DNA of 64,000 nt from Nocardioides ochotonae (GCF_011420305.2 NZ_CP061769.1:3769001-3833000); one strand, 5' to 3'; positions 1 through 8,979 are shown, counted from the first letter of the stretch. A program made the numbers and translations. Notes: generated by a model from the letters alone, not told the origin.

Positions 1-390
1 CGGGCGGGTGGTGACCACGCCGAGCTTCATGATCGGGATCGAGGAGGTGTTGGAGGCCAGGATCGCGTCCGGCGAGGCCACGATGCGGTCCAGCTCGCGG
101 AACAGCGCGACCTTGGCGTCCTCGTCCTCGACGATCGCCTCGATCACGATGTCGCGGTCGACCAGCTCCTCCAGCGAGGTGACCACGCGGATCCGGTCGA
201 GCACGGCGGCGGCCGACTCGATCTTGCCCTTGGCCTCCGCACGGGCCAGGGACTTCTCCAGCCGGGAGCGACCGGCGGCCGCGGCGGCGTCGCTGGACTC
301 CACCACGATCACGTCGTGACCCGAGCGCGCCGAGACCTCCGCGATGCCCGCACCCATCAACCCGCATCCGATGACGCCGATGTTCTCCAC
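1..390 (-). CDS. 3-hydroxyacyl-CoA (3-hydroxybutyryl-CoA) dehydrogenase, N-terminal part
   Basis: The first 130 codons of a minus-strand gene cut off by the window edge. Translation from the GTG at 388-390 gives a Rossmann NAD-binding start (VENIGVIGCGLMGAGIAEVS) and later IASPDAILASNTSSIPI, both typical of 3-hydroxyacyl-CoA dehydrogenases that oxidise (S)-3-hydroxyacyl-CoA to 3-ketoacyl-CoA with NAD+ in the cytosol. An AGGAGG ribosome site lies 8 bases before the GTG, which fixes the start. The gene is divergent from a TetR regulator; a dyad in the 88-base gap may be shared. Family assignment is firm. Substrate chain length cannot be read from this part. Confidence 0.9.
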   Translation of the reverse strand, partial: MENIGVIGCGLMGAGIAEVSARSGHDVIVVESSDAAAAAGRSRLEKSLARAEAKGKIESAAAVLDRIRVVTSLEELVDRDIVIEAIVEDEDAKVALFRELDRIVASPDAILASNTSSIPIMKLGVVTTRP

Positions 391-408
391 TGACTGGTCC
401 TCCTGTTT

Positions 409-442
409 GATACTGGATACCTTCTACACGGTACTCAGTTCC
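409..442. promoter_or_regulatory. Candidate TetR operator in divergent promoter
   Basis: Imperfect inverted repeat between the dehydrogenase and the TetR gene. The left arm (409-421, GATACTGGATACC) and the reverse complement of the right arm (430-442) agree at 9 of 13 positions, sharing ACTG and TACC, around an 8-base spacer. The position between divergent genes fits autoregulation by the adjacent TetR protein. Binding is inferred. Confidence 0.45.
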
Positions 443-478
443 GCAGACTACGACCAACCCGCCTCATGAGGGAGCCGA

Positions 479-1228
479 ATGACCAGCACCCGGGACCGGA
501 TCGTCGAGGCGGCGTTCGCGCTCTTCGAGGAGCGCGGCTTCGAGGAGACCACCGTCGACGCGGTGGCCGAGCGCGCCGGCGTCGGCCGTACGACGTTCTT
601 CCGGGCCTTCGGCTCCAAGGAGGACGTGATCTTCCCCGACCACACCCGGATGGTCGCGGCGGTCGCGGACCGGCTCACCACCGGCACCGCCGCCACCGCG
701 CTGGTGGCGGTCACCGAGGCGTCGCGGATCGTGCTCCAGCACTACCTGGCCGAGGGCTCGCGCGCCCGGATCCGCTACCGGCTGACCCGCAGCGTGCCCG
801 CGCTGCGCGCCCGCGAGATTGCCGGGCAGCTGCAGTACCAGCGCACCTTCCGCACCCACCTGCACGCCTGGATGGGCGGTACGCCGGAGACCGCGCTGCG
901 CGCGGAGCTGATGGCCAACGTCGTGGTGACCGCCCACAACCACGTGCTGCGCGCCTGGCTGCGCGACGAGAGCGCCACCGCCGAGCAGGCCGAGGCCGAC
1001 TTCGACCGGGCGATGGCCGAGGCCGTCGCCATCTTCGGCGAGCAGGGCCGGGACGCGGCGGGCGCGGGCGGCGAGCAGGGTGAAAGTCTGGAGACCGCCG
1101 TGGTCGTCCTGCGCACCCGCCGGTCGCTGGAGGAGCTGCTGCCGCAGCTCCAGGCCCTCGCCCAGCCGGGCGGGACCATCACGCCTCCTCCCACGCCCGC
1201 CCACCCCGCCACCCCGCAGGAGAGCTGA
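479..1228 (+). CDS. TetR/AcrR family transcriptional regulator
   Basis: 249-residue protein. Its N-terminus (TRDRIVEAAFALFEERGFEE, then VAERAGVGRTTFFRAFGSKED) is the classic TetR helix-turn-helix at about residues 5-50. The rest is a divergent ligand-binding and dimerisation domain with a proline-rich tail. It lies divergent from an acyl-CoA dehydrogenase gene, and its TGA is followed directly by the ATG of an SDR gene (TGAATG), so the two are probably one transcript. It likely represses this catabolic cluster in response to an acyl-CoA or similar ligand. The ligand is unknown. Confidence 0.9.
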   Translation: MTSTRDRIVEAAFALFEERGFEETTVDAVAERAGVGRTTFFRAFGSKEDVIFPDHTRMVAAVADRLTTGTAATALVAVTEASRIVLQHYLAEGSRARIRYRLTRSVPALRAREIAGQLQYQRTFRTHLHAWMGGTPETALRAELMANVVVTAHNHVLRAWLRDESATAEQAEADFDRAMAEAVAIFGEQGRDAAGAGGEQGESLETAVVVLRTRRSLEELLPQLQALAQPGGTITPPPTPAHPATPQES

Positions 1229-1987
1229 ATGCAGATCCGAGACACCGCCGCCATCGTCACCGGGGCCGCCTCCGGCCTCGGTGCCGCGACCGCCGCCGCG
1301 CTGGCCGCCGAGGGCGCCCGCGTCTTCGGCTTCGACCTGCCCGGCGCGATCGAGGCGGCACCCGCCGTCGACGGCGTGACCTATGTCGCCGTCGACGTCA
1401 CCGACCCCGAGCAGGTGCAGGCCGCGGTCGACACCGCCGCCTCCGCCGGGGTCCCGCTGCGCACGGTCGTCAACTGCGCCGGCATCGGCCCCTCGATGCG
1501 GATCCTGGGCAAGAAGGGCGTGCACGACCTCGCCTTCTACGCCCGTGTCGTCCAGGTCAACCTGATCGGCTCGTTCAACGTGATGGCGCTGGCCGCGGAG
1601 AAGATCGCCGCCACCGAGCCCCTCGAGGACGGCCAGCGCGGCGTCGTCATCAACACCGCCTCGGTCGCGGCCTACGAGGGCCAGGTCGGCCAGGCGGCGT
1701 ACGCCTCCTCCAAGGGCGGCATCGTCGGGCTCAACCTGCCCGCCGCCCGTGACCTCGCGCAGTACGGCATCCGGGTCAACACCATCGCCCCCGGCATCGT
1801 GGAGACCCCGATGCTGGCGACGGTCTCGGAGGAGTTCCGCGCCGGCCTCGCCGCCGGGATCCCGTTCCCGCAGCGCCTCGGCCGCCCCGAGGAGTACGCC
1901 GACCTCGCGCTGTTCCTGGTCCACCACGACTACCTCAACGGCGAGGTCATGCGGATGGACGGCGCGCTGCGGATGTCCCCGCGCTGA
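1229..1987 (+). CDS. SDR oxidoreductase, 3-hydroxyacyl-CoA dehydrogenase type II-like
   Basis: 252 residues with the classical short-chain dehydrogenase layout: cofactor loop TGAASGLG near residue 11, NCAG, catalytic Ser in [11 protein letters not shown], and catalytic YASSK. The stretch around [11 protein letters not shown] and the ending [12 protein letters not shown] resemble the human HSD17B10/type II 3-hydroxyacyl-CoA dehydrogenase branch, which acts on short branched acyl-CoAs or steroids with NAD. It sits directly behind the TetR gene and 17 bases before the transporter, so the three look co-transcribed. SDR membership is firm; the substrate is inferred. Confidence 0.85.
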   Translation: MQIRDTAAIVTGAASGLGAATAAALAAEGARVFGFDLPGAIEAAPAVDGVTYVAVDVTDPEQVQAAVDTAASAGVPLRTVVNCAGIGPSMRILGKKGVHDLAFYARVVQVNLIGSFNVMALAAEKIAATEPLEDGQRGVVINTASVAAYEGQVGQAAYASSKGGIVGLNLPAARDLAQYGIRVNTIAPGIVETPMLATVSEEFRAGLAAGIPFPQRLGRPEEYADLALFLVHHDYLNGEVMRMDGALRMSPR

Positions 1988-2004
1988 CCGCTCCCCTCGG
2001 ACCG

Positions 2005-3360
2005 GTGCGGCTGCGGCTGCTGCTGGTCACGCTCGCGCTGCTGACCACCGTGACCGCGGTGGTCAGCAGCCTCGGCGCGCCCCTGGTGCCGGCGCTCGCG
2101 CGCGACCTCGACGTCCCCCTCGAGGACGCGCAGTGGGCGCTCACCGCCACCCTGCTCGCCGGGGTGGTGAGCACGCCGGTGCTCGGCCGGCTGGGCAGCG
2201 GTCCCCGGCGGCGCCCGGTGGTGCTCGGCGGGCTGACCGTGGTCACGCTCGGCTGCGTGCTGGCCGCGCTGGCGCCGTCGCTGGGCACGCTCGTCGCCGC
2301 CCGCGCGCTGCAGGGCGTCGGGCTGGCGCTGGTCCCGCTGGGGCTGGCGGTGGCGCGCGACGTCGTACCGGTGCGACGCCTCGGCGGCGTGGTCGCGATC
2401 CTGTCGGTGACCACCGTCGCCGGCGCCGGGCTCGGCTACCCGCTCACCTCGATGGTCGCCGGCGCCTGGGGCCTGGACGCGGCGTTCTGGCTGGGCGCCG
2501 CGCTGACCGGGACGACGCTGGTGCTCGCGGTCGCGCTGGTGCCGGCGGACAGCTCGCGGCCGGCGGCGCCGGTCGACTGGCCGGGCGTGCCGCTCGCCGC
2601 GGTCGGCCTGCTCGGCGTGCTGCTCGCGGTCAGCCGCGGCGAGGTGTGGGGCTGGTCCTCGGGCCTGACGCTGGTGCCCGCGGTGCTGGGCGTGGCCCTG
2701 CTCGCCGCGTTCGTACGCCGCGCGCTGCGCGTCGCCCACCCGCTGGTCGACCTGCGGCTCGCGGTCCGGCCCGGGCTGGCGGCACCCAACCTGGTGGCCG
2801 TGGTGGCGGGCGTCGGGATGTACGCGATGCTCACCCTGGCCGTGGTGCTCGTGCAGTCCGGCACCCCCGGACCCGGCTGGGGCCTGGGACGCTCGGTGGC
2901 GGTCGCGGGGTGGGTGCTGGTGCCGTACTCGCTGCTCAGCGTGGCCGGCAGCCGGGTCGCGCAGCTGCTCTCGCGCCGTCTCGGCCCCGCGGTGCTGCTG
3001 CCCAGCGGGTGCCTGGTCTTCCTCGTGGCCACGCTGCTGCTGGCGTTCCGCCACGACACGCTCGCCGACGTACTGGTCGCGATGGGCGTCGGCGGCCTCG
3101 GCAGCGGGCTCACCTTCTCCTCGCTCGCGACGCTGATGGTGCCGCACCTGCCGGCCGGCGAGACCGGCAGCGCGCTGGCCTTCAACCAGGTGCTGCGCAC
3201 CCTCGGCTTCACCGTCGGCAGCGCCCTCTCGGTGACCCTCATGCACCTGCTCGGCGGCGTCGGCGACACCGGCTTCCGCGGCGCGCTGCTGGTGATGGCG
3301 GTGATCTGGGTGCTCGCCGCCCTCGCCGCCTGGCGCCTGGACCGCCGGGCGCCCGTCTGA
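2005..3360 (+). CDS. MFS transporter (drug/metabolite exporter type)
   Basis: 451-residue, strongly hydrophobic integral membrane protein starting at GTG 2005. Repeated transmembrane segments and the loop around GRLGSGPRRRPV (the MFS motif A position between TM2 and TM3) mark the major facilitator superfamily, probably a proton-driven exporter. It is the last gene of the TetR-SDR-MFS unit, so its cargo may be related to the SDR substrate or the TetR ligand. The 3' end is followed by a short tandem repeat and not by a clear terminator hairpin. Confidence 0.8.
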   Translation: MRLRLLLVTLALLTTVTAVVSSLGAPLVPALARDLDVPLEDAQWALTATLLAGVVSTPVLGRLGSGPRRRPVVLGGLTVVTLGCVLAALAPSLGTLVAARALQGVGLALVPLGLAVARDVVPVRRLGGVVAILSVTTVAGAGLGYPLTSMVAGAWGLDAAFWLGAALTGTTLVLAVALVPADSSRPAAPVDWPGVPLAAVGLLGVLLAVSRGEVWGWSSGLTLVPAVLGVALLAAFVRRALRVAHPLVDLRLAVRPGLAAPNLVAVVAGVGMYAMLTLAVVLVQSGTPGPGWGLGRSVAVAGWVLVPYSLLSVAGSRVAQLLSRRLGPAVLLPSGCLVFLVATLLLAFRHDTLADVLVAMGVGGLGSGLTFSSLATLMVPHLPAGETGSALAFNQVLRTLGFTVGSALSVTLMHLLGGVGDTGFRGALLVMAVIWVLAALAAWRLDRRAPV

Positions 3361-3362
3361 CG

Positions 3363-3449
3363 GGTTGAATCGAGACTTCTGACGGTCGAGTCGAGGGTTT
3401 CACCCGGTTGAGTCGAGACTCCTGACCGGTCGAATCGAGGCTTCTGGGC
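3363..3449. repeat. Four tandem 21-22 bp repeat units
   Basis: Four consecutive imperfect units begin at 3363, 3384, 3406 and 3428. Each starts GGT(T/C)GA(A/G)TCGAG and most end CTTCTGAC or a close variant. The block fills the intergenic space between the MFS gene and the next oxidoreductase and ends about 24 bases before that start codon. There are no unique spacers, so it is not a CRISPR array. Confidence 0.75.
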
Positions 3450-3473
3450 AACCCACTCCCCTACGCTGCGGCC

Positions 3474-4493
3474 ATGCTGCTCGACGTCCAGCTCGATGCC
3501 CGCCCCGACCAGGTGGCCACCCGCGCCCGTGAGCTCGCCGGGTGCGGGGTGGCCGGGCTGTTCACCTTCGAGGGCCCGCACGACGTGTTCCTGCCGCTCG
3601 GCGTCGCCGCGGCGACCGAGGGCGTGGGCGGCGAGGTCGACCTGATGACCAACGTCGCGATCGCGATGCCCCGCTCCCCCATGCACCTCGCGCACGCCGC
3701 CTGGGACCTGCAGCTGATGTCGGGCGGCCGCTTCCGCCTCGGCCTCGGCTCGCAGATCCGCCCCCACATCGAGAAGCGGTACGGCGCGACCTGGTCGCCG
3801 CCCGCGGCCCGGATGCGCGAGATCGTGGGCGCGGTCAAGGCGATCCTCACCTCCTGGCAGGACGGCACCCCGCTGGACTTCCGCGGCGAGCACACCCAGC
3901 ACACCCTGATGCCGCCCACCTTCGTGCCCGGGTCGCTGCCGTGGGGGCCGCCGCCGGTGCTGCTCGGCGCGCTCGGGCCGCTGATGACGCGCACCGCCGC
4001 CGAGGTCGCCGACGGGCTGCTGGTGATGCCGTTCCACAGCCACCGCCACATCCGCGACCGCACCCTGCCCGCCGTCGCGGAGGGCCTCGCGCTCGCCGGT
4101 CGCGACCCGGCCGGCTTCGAGGTCCACCCGCAGGCGATCCTCGCGATGGGCCGCACCCCCGCCGAGCTGGCCGCCGCCACCGACGGGGTGCGCGCGCTGC
4201 TGGCCTTCTACGGCTCCACCCCCGCCTATCGCTCGGTGCTCGACATCGAGGGCTGGGGCGACGCCCAGCCGGAGCTCAACGAGCTGTCCAAGCGCGGGGA
4301 CGTCGAGGCCATGATGGCGCTGGTCAGCGACGAGATGGTCGCGCGCCTCGGCGTACGAGGGACTCCGGAGGAGTGCGCCGCCGAGCTGCACCGCCGCTTC
4401 GGCGACGTGGCGGACCGGGTGTGCGGCTACTTCCCGGGTTACGACGCACCCCTCGAGCAGGTGCGGGAGCTGACGCGCGCGCTGGCGGGATGA
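3474..4493 (+). CDS. F420-dependent LLM-class oxidoreductase (TIGR03617-like)
   Basis: 339-residue luciferase-like monooxygenase fold protein. Visible family features include the N-terminal strand LDVQLDARPDQV, TNVAIAMPRSPMHLAHAAWDLQLMSGGRFRLGLGSQ in the cofactor-binding half, and the later GTPEECAAELHRRF. These proteins usually use reduced F420 to act on organic substrates, here unknown. A TACGCT box at 3462-3467 lies 6 bases before the ATG, suggesting a leaderless message. It is convergent with a second LLM gene, with palindrome copy A between them. Confidence 0.85.
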   Translation: MLLDVQLDARPDQVATRARELAGCGVAGLFTFEGPHDVFLPLGVAAATEGVGGEVDLMTNVAIAMPRSPMHLAHAAWDLQLMSGGRFRLGLGSQIRPHIEKRYGATWSPPAARMREIVGAVKAILTSWQDGTPLDFRGEHTQHTLMPPTFVPGSLPWGPPPVLLGALGPLMTRTAAEVADGLLVMPFHSHRHIRDRTLPAVAEGLALAGRDPAGFEVHPQAILAMGRTPAELAAATDGVRALLAFYGSTPAYRSVLDIEGWGDAQPELNELSKRGDVEAMMALVSDEMVARLGVRGTPEECAAELHRRFGDVADRVCGYFPGYDAPLEQVRELTRALAG

Positions 4494-4508
4494 TCCGGGG
4501 ACGGTCCG

Positions 4509-4570
4509 GATAGTCCGACACATGAGGGTCGTGAAACCCGCGTTCGACGACCCTCATGTGTCGGACTATC
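4509..4570. repeat. Dispersed palindromic repeat, copy A
   Basis: Two perfectly complementary 24-base arms (4509-4532 and 4547-4570, the left beginning GATAGTCCGACACATG) surround a 14-base loop. It lies between the convergent stop codons of two LLM genes. The same architecture recurs at 6902-6963 and 12835-12896. It could act as a bidirectional terminator, but there is no T-run. Confidence 0.9.
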
Positions 4571-4581
4571 GGCGCGGAGGG

Positions 4582-5511
4582 CTAGACGGAGGGGGTAGTT
4601 CCCACCACCTCGGCCACTCGCTCCACCTGCGAGACCGCCGAGCCGGTGGGGATCAGCTGCACCTCGTCGGTGCCCAGGTCGGCGAAGGCGCGCAGCACGT
4701 CGGCGAGCTGGGCGGTGGTGCCGGCGAAGCCGGTGGTGGGCGCCATCGCGTCGACCAGCCCGGGCGGCAGCCAGTTCATGTAGTGGCGCAGGTGGCGGTG
4801 CACCTGGGCACGCGCCTCGCTCGCCCCGCCGGCCTCCTCGTCGAGGGCGAACCAGAACGACGTGGTCAGCCGCGGCGTACCCCGTCCGGCCTCGGCCCAC
4901 GCCGTACGAGCCAGGTCGAAGAGCCGCCCGACCGCGGCCAGGTCGAGGTCGAGGGTGACGCCGGCGAGGCCGTCGGCCCAGCCCGCGGCGTGCCGGACGG
5001 TACGGCGACCCATCGTGCCGACGAGCACCTCCGGCCCGCCCGGGCGCACGACCGGCGGGCCCACCGGGCGGCGCGCGCCGGTGACGTCCTCGCCGGCCCA
5101 CACCCGGCGCATCACCGCGACCCGGTCGGCCATCTGCTGCATGGTCTGGGTGGCCGGATCGGCACCAGCCGCGCGGTAGTCCTCCTCGCGCCCGCCGACC
5201 CCGACCCCGACGCTGAGCCGGCCGCCGGTGAGCTGGTCGGCGGTGGCCAGCGACTTCGCGAGCAGCACCGGGTCGTGCAGCTGGGTCACCAGCACCGTCG
5301 TGGCCACCTGGACCCGCGAGGTCCACGCCGCCACCGCGCCGAGCAGCGCGATCGTCTCGGGGTTGTCGAAGGCCATCCGCTCCCCGAAGCACACGGTCGA
5401 GAACGGCCCCTCGTCCACCGCCCGCGTCCACTCCTCGAGGGTGCGCGCGCCGTGCTGCCAGAGGTCCGGCTCCATCACCGGGAGCGTCATGCCGATCTGC
5501 ATGGCGCCCAT
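4582..5511 (-). CDS. F420-dependent LLM-class oxidoreductase
   Basis: 309-residue protein with the luciferase-like barrel pattern: MQIGMTLPVMEPDL at the N-terminus, FGERMAFDNPETIALLGAVAAWT, then VLVTQLHDPVLLAKSLATADQLTGGRLSVGVGVG, the conserved cofactor-side stretch. It probably uses F420H2. It starts 7 bases after the stop of the upstream MFS gene, so the exporter and oxidoreductase are likely one operon. It is only distantly similar to the neighbouring 3474-4493 protein, so it is not a recent tandem duplicate. Substrate unknown. Confidence 0.85.
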   Translation of the reverse strand: MGAMQIGMTLPVMEPDLWQHGARTLEEWTRAVDEGPFSTVCFGERMAFDNPETIALLGAVAAWTSRVQVATTVLVTQLHDPVLLAKSLATADQLTGGRLSVGVGVGGREEDYRAAGADPATQTMQQMADRVAVMRRVWAGEDVTGARRPVGPPVVRPGGPEVLVGTMGRRTVRHAAGWADGLAGVTLDLDLAAVGRLFDLARTAWAEAGRGTPRLTTSFWFALDEEAGGASEARAQVHRHLRHYMNWLPPGLVDAMAPTTGFAGTTAQLADVLRAFADLGTDEVQLIPTGSAVSQVERVAEVVGTTPSV

Positions 5512-5518
5512 CGTGGCC

Positions 5519-6844
5519 TCAGACGGAGGCGCGCGCAGGCGTACGCCGCAGGTCGGGGGCCAGCAGCGCCACCCCGAGCAGCGGGAGCACCGCGAGCAGC
5601 GCGAAGCTGGCGCCGATCCCGATCACGTCGCCGAGGCCGCCGACCACCGCGGAGCCGACCGAGCCGCCGACCAGGAAGAACAGGGTGGCCACGCCGAGCG
5701 CGACGCCACGCACCGCCGGGTCCACCGCGGCGCCGACCGCCGCCATCAACGCCGGCTGGCCGAAGCTGAACGCCACCGTCACCGCCGCGATCGAGAGCCC
5801 GAGCAGCACCCCGGACGCGCCGCCGGCGCCGAGCGCGCCGAGCACCAGCGCGGCGCTCGCCCCGACCCCGGCGATCGCCAGCGCGCGCGGCGGGCCGATC
5901 CGGTTGAGCACCGGCCCGACCAGCTTGGGCGCCATCAGCGAGATCAGCGCGCTCGGCACCAGCAGCAGCCCGACCTGCCAGGCCGTCCAGCCCTCCGCGA
6001 TCAGCAGCGCGGGGACGCCGACCAGCTGCGCGAACCACGCGGCGGGTACGGCGGCCGCCGCCAGCGCGCTGCGTACGACGGAGCCGTTGCGCACCACCGA
6101 GAGCGGCAGGAACCCGTGCGGTCGGCGCCGCACCTGCAGCGCGACCGCGGGGGCGCCGAGCGCCAGCAGGACCAGGCCGACCACCGCGATCAGCCAGCCG
6201 GTGGAGGGCGACTGCACCATCAGCACCAGCCCGGAGGCGGTGCCGGCGACCAGCACCGCGCCGAGGATGTCGAGGCTGGCCCCGCTGCCGCCGCCGGCCA
6301 GCGCGCGCCACAGGAACGGCAGCACCAGCACGCCCAGCACCGGCAGCGCCATCACCGCGCGCCAGCCGAAGGCGTGCTCGACCAGGCCGCCGGCGAGCGG
6401 GCCGAGGCAGCTGACCGCGCCGGCCATCCCGGCCAGCCGGCCGAGCGCGAGGCCGCGGATCGGGCCGTCGTACCGCGCGCTCACCGCGGCCACGCCGAGC
6501 GTCGGGATCGCCGCGGCACCGGCGCCCTGGAAGGCGCGGGCGACCACCAGCAGCTCGAAGCTGGGCGCGGCGGCGGCCAGCAGCGCGCCGGCGGTCATCA
6601 GACCGATACCGACGAGCAGCGGGATCCGCACCCCGACCAGGTCCGAGACCCGTCCGTAGACCGCGGTCGTCACCGCGAGGGTCAGCGCATAGACGGTGAT
6701 CGTCCAGGTGGCCACGCCGGTGCCGACCCCGAGGTCCGGGCCGAGCAGCGGTACCGCCACCGACGCGGAGGACGACCCCATGCCGGCCAGGCCGAAGAGG
6801 AGGCCGAGCAGCAACGCCACCCGGCGGGAGTCGTCACCGCGCAT
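5519..6844 (-). CDS. MFS transporter
   Basis: About 441 residues from the ATG at 6842-6844. The polypeptide is hydrophobic throughout, with GRVSDLVGVRIPLLVGIG at the motif A loop (about residues 60-80) and PSFELLVVARAFQGAGAAAIPTLG, typical of drug-proton antiporters. A longer in-frame start at 6916 would lie inside palindrome copy B and is unlikely. It is followed by the LLM oxidoreductase after 7 bases. Likely an exporter of an unknown small molecule. Confidence 0.8.
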   Translation of the reverse strand: MRGDDSRRVALLLGLLFGLAGMGSSSASVAVPLLGPDLGVGTGVATWTITVYALTLAVTTAVYGRVSDLVGVRIPLLVGIGLMTAGALLAAAAPSFELLVVARAFQGAGAAAIPTLGVAAVSARYDGPIRGLALGRLAGMAGAVSCLGPLAGGLVEHAFGWRAVMALPVLGVLVLPFLWRALAGGGSGASLDILGAVLVAGTASGLVLMVQSPSTGWLIAVVGLVLLALGAPAVALQVRRRPHGFLPLSVVRNGSVVRSALAAAAVPAAWFAQLVGVPALLIAEGWTAWQVGLLLVPSALISLMAPKLVGPVLNRIGPPRALAIAGVGASAALVLGALGAGGASGVLLGLSIAAVTVAFSFGQPALMAAVGAAVDPAVRGVALGVATLFFLVGGSVGSAVVGGLGDVIGIGASFALLAVLPLLGVALLAPDLRRTPARASV

Positions 6845-6901
6845 GGTGGTCCTCAACCTCCGACGGGCCGGGGATGTTCCATCGAGTCCGGCGGCGATCC
6901 G

Positions 6902-6963
6902 GATAGTCCGCCACATGAGGGTCGTGAAAACCGCGTTCGACGACCCTCATGTGGCGGACTATC
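6902..6963. repeat. Dispersed palindromic repeat, copy B
   Basis: Perfect 24-base arms (6902-6925 and 6940-6963) around a 14-base loop, the same geometry as copy A. Relative to copy A, the tenth arm position changes A to C and the opposite arm changes T to G, so pairing is kept. The loop differs at one base. It lies downstream of the crotonase stop and upstream of the MFS start, both on the minus strand. Confidence 0.9.
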
Positions 6964-7002
6964 GGCTCGGGGCGGGAGCCGCGGCGCCCGCCCCGGGCAG
7001 CC

Positions 7003-7755
7003 CTACTTCTTGCCGAACCCCGCCAGCGCACCCTCGGCGTACGGCGTGGTGACCGCGGCCGCGATGGTGCGGGACTCCTCGGCGCCGGTCTCGGCGCGGG
7101 TCTGGGCCCAGGAGCCGCGGATCAGCCGGCGGGCCTGGCCGAGGGCGTGGGCGGGGCCGGCGGCGATGCCGACGGCGAGCTCGCGGGCGCGGGCGGCGGC
7201 GTCGGCCTCCACGACCTCGGTCACCATCCCCCACTCGCGCGCCTCGGTGCCCGACAGCACCCGGCCGGTGAGCGCGAGCTCGAGGGCGCGCTGCTGGCCG
7301 ACCGCGCGGGGCAGCAGCCAGGAGACCCCGCAGTCGGGGGTGAGCCCGACGCCCGGGTAGGCGAAGACGACCTTGGTCGCCGCCTCGGCCACGACCACGT
7401 CGCAGCTCAGCATCACGCCGATCCCGGCACCGGCGACCGCGCCCTGCACCGCCCCGATGACCGGCTTGTCCAGCGCGGCCAGCGCCTGCAGCGCCCCGTC
7501 GAGGGCGTCGGCCAGCTCGAGGAGGTACGCCGCGCGGTCGGAGGCGGCCACCATCGTGGCCACGTCGCCGCCGGCGCAGAACCGCTTGCCGGCCCCGGTG
7601 ACCAGCACCGCGCCCACCTCCGGGTCGGCACCCGCCCGCGCGACCGCCGAGGCCAGCGCGTGCGCGGTGGGCAGGTCGACGGCGTTGGAGGCCTCGGGCC
7701 GGTCCAGCCGGATCTCGGCGACCCCGTCGGCGACGGCGTAGCTGACGGTGCCCAT
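7003..7755 (-). CDS. Enoyl-CoA hydratase/isomerase family protein
   Basis: 250-residue crotonase-fold protein. FCAGGDV and GAVAGAGIGVMLSCD form the oxyanion-hole regions, and GLTPDCGVSWLLPRAVG resembles the PaaG-type isomerase active-site segment with Asp where hydratases often carry Glu. It therefore may be an enoyl-CoA isomerase rather than a simple hydratase. Its ATG overlaps the thiolase TGA (TGATG), indicating translational coupling, and the two genes probably share the MarR-controlled promoter at 8942. Role inferred: beta-oxidation of a branched or unusual acyl-CoA. Confidence 0.85.
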   Translation of the reverse strand: MGTVSYAVADGVAEIRLDRPEASNAVDLPTAHALASAVARAGADPEVGAVLVTGAGKRFCAGGDVATMVAASDRAAYLLELADALDGALQALAALDKPVIGAVQGAVAGAGIGVMLSCDVVVAEAATKVVFAYPGVGLTPDCGVSWLLPRAVGQQRALELALTGRVLSGTEAREWGMVTEVVEADAAARARELAVGIAAGPAHALGQARRLIRGSWAQTRAETGAEESRTIAAAVTTPYAEGALAGFGKK

Positions 7756-8933
7756 CAGATCCTCCGGAACAGCGCGGCGAGCGCCTGGCCGCCACCGATG
7801 CACATGGTGACGATGCCGGTCTCGAGGTCGCGGCGCACCAGGTCCTTGGCCACGCGCACCGACAGGATCGCGCCGGTCGCGCCGACGGGGTGGCCGAGCG
7901 CGATCGCGCCGCCGTACGGGTTGACCTTGGCGGGGTCGAGCTTGGCGTCGCGGATCACCGCGACCGCCTGGGAGGCGAAGGCCTCGTTGAGCTCGATGGT
8001 GTCGATGTCGGCGGGGCTGAGCCCGGTCTTCTCGAACAGCGCCTGCAGCGCCAGCACGGGCGCGTAGCCCATGAGCTCGGGCTCCATCGCGGCGGTGGTG
8101 ACCGCCTCCAGGGAGACCAGCGGGGTCAGGCCGCGCTCGCGGGCCGCGGTCTCGGTGGCGAGCACGACCGCCGCGCCGCCGTCGTTGATGCCGGAGGCGT
8201 TGCCGGCGGTGACGGTGCCGTCCTTGGTGAACGCCGCGCGCAGCCCGGCCAGCGTCTCCAGGGTGGTGTCGGGCTTGGGGTGCTGGTCCTCGGAGACCGT
8301 GAACGGGCGACGCCCGCCGACCTCGACCGGCGCGATCTCCTCGGCGAAGGCCGCCTTCGCCTCGGCGGTGGCCGCGCGGCGCTGGGACTCCAGCGCGAAC
8401 TCGTCCTGCTCGAGCCGCGAGACGCCGTACTTGCTCGCGACGTTCTCCGCGGTCACGCCCATGTGGATGCCGTGGAACGGGTCGGTCAGCATCATCACGG
8501 TGCCGTCGACCAGCGAGCGGTCGCCGAGGCGGTAGCCGTTGCGCGCGCCGAAGTCGTAGAACGGCATCCGCGTCATCGACTCGTCGCCGCCGGCGAGGGT
8601 GATGTCGAGGTCGTTCCAGCGCATCTCCATCGCGGCCGACCAGATCGCCTGGAGGCCGGAGCCGCACAGCCGGTTGACGGTGTACGCCGGGACGTTGGTC
8701 GGCAGGCCGGCGGCGACGGCGACGCGGCGCGCGTTGTAGGCGTCCGGGCCGACCTGGCCGATGCAGCCCATGACCACCTCGCGCACGTCCTCGGGGGCCA
8801 CCCCCGACCGCTCGAGCGCGGCCCGGGCCGCGGTGGCGCCGAGCTCGTGGGCAGGGACGTCCTTGAACACCCCGCCGAAGCTGCCCACCGGGGTGCGGGC
8901 GCCGTCGACGAGGACGATCTTCTCTTGGCTCAT
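7755..8933 (-). CDS. Acetyl-CoA C-acyltransferase (thiolase)
   Basis: 392 residues, the normal thiolase length, from ATG 8931-8933 (a longer upstream reading would run through the regulatory region). All catalytic landmarks are visible: the nucleophilic Cys in [19 protein letters not shown], the His in [15 protein letters not shown], and the second Cys in VTMCIGGGQ. It cleaves 3-ketoacyl-CoA with CoA. A TAGGAT box at 8941-8946, 7 bases before the ATG, overlaps a motif also found before icmF, so the divergent MarR protein is the likely regulator. It is coupled to the crotonase downstream. Confidence 0.95.
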   Translation of the reverse strand: MSQEKIVLVDGARTPVGSFGGVFKDVPAHELGATAARAALERSGVAPEDVREVVMGCIGQVGPDAYNARRVAVAAGLPTNVPAYTVNRLCGSGLQAIWSAAMEMRWNDLDITLAGGDESMTRMPFYDFGARNGYRLGDRSLVDGTVMMLTDPFHGIHMGVTAENVASKYGVSRLEQDEFALESQRRAATAEAKAAFAEEIAPVEVGGRRPFTVSEDQHPKPDTTLETLAGLRAAFTKDGTVTAGNASGINDGGAAVVLATETAARERGLTPLVSLEAVTTAAMEPELMGYAPVLALQALFEKTGLSPADIDTIELNEAFASQAVAVIRDAKLDPAKVNPYGGAIALGHPVGATGAILSVRVAKDLVRRDLETGIVTMCIGGGQALAALFRRI

Positions 8934-8941
8934 GGCCCGGA

Positions 8942-8957
8942 TCCTAGGACGTCCAAC
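8942..8957. promoter_or_regulatory. MarR-type operator, thiolase/marR intergenic site
   Basis: The 16-base string TCCTAGGACGTCCAAC occurs here and again at 9573-9588 before icmF. On the minus strand it contains the TAGGAT -10 box of the thiolase operon. On the plus strand it sits at about the -35 position of the marR promoter (-10 box TAGCCT at 8968-8973). Binding by the adjacent MarR protein is inferred from sequence sharing and position. Confidence 0.65.
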
Positions 8958-8979
8958 TTCGAGGCCGTAGCCTGTCGCC

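Noticed and set aside
3363..3449. CRISPR array
   Set aside because: Units are directly adjacent and there are no spacers; no cas genes are near.
4522..4570. Short peptides readable through the palindromes (MRVVKPAFDDPHVSDY type)
   Set aside because: The frame is open on both strands only because the element is palindromic; there is no ribosome site and no conserved protein.
6845..6916. Upstream extension of the MFS gene to 6916
   Set aside because: The extension would translate the palindrome and a promoter-like gap; the ATG at 6844 starts a normal transporter.
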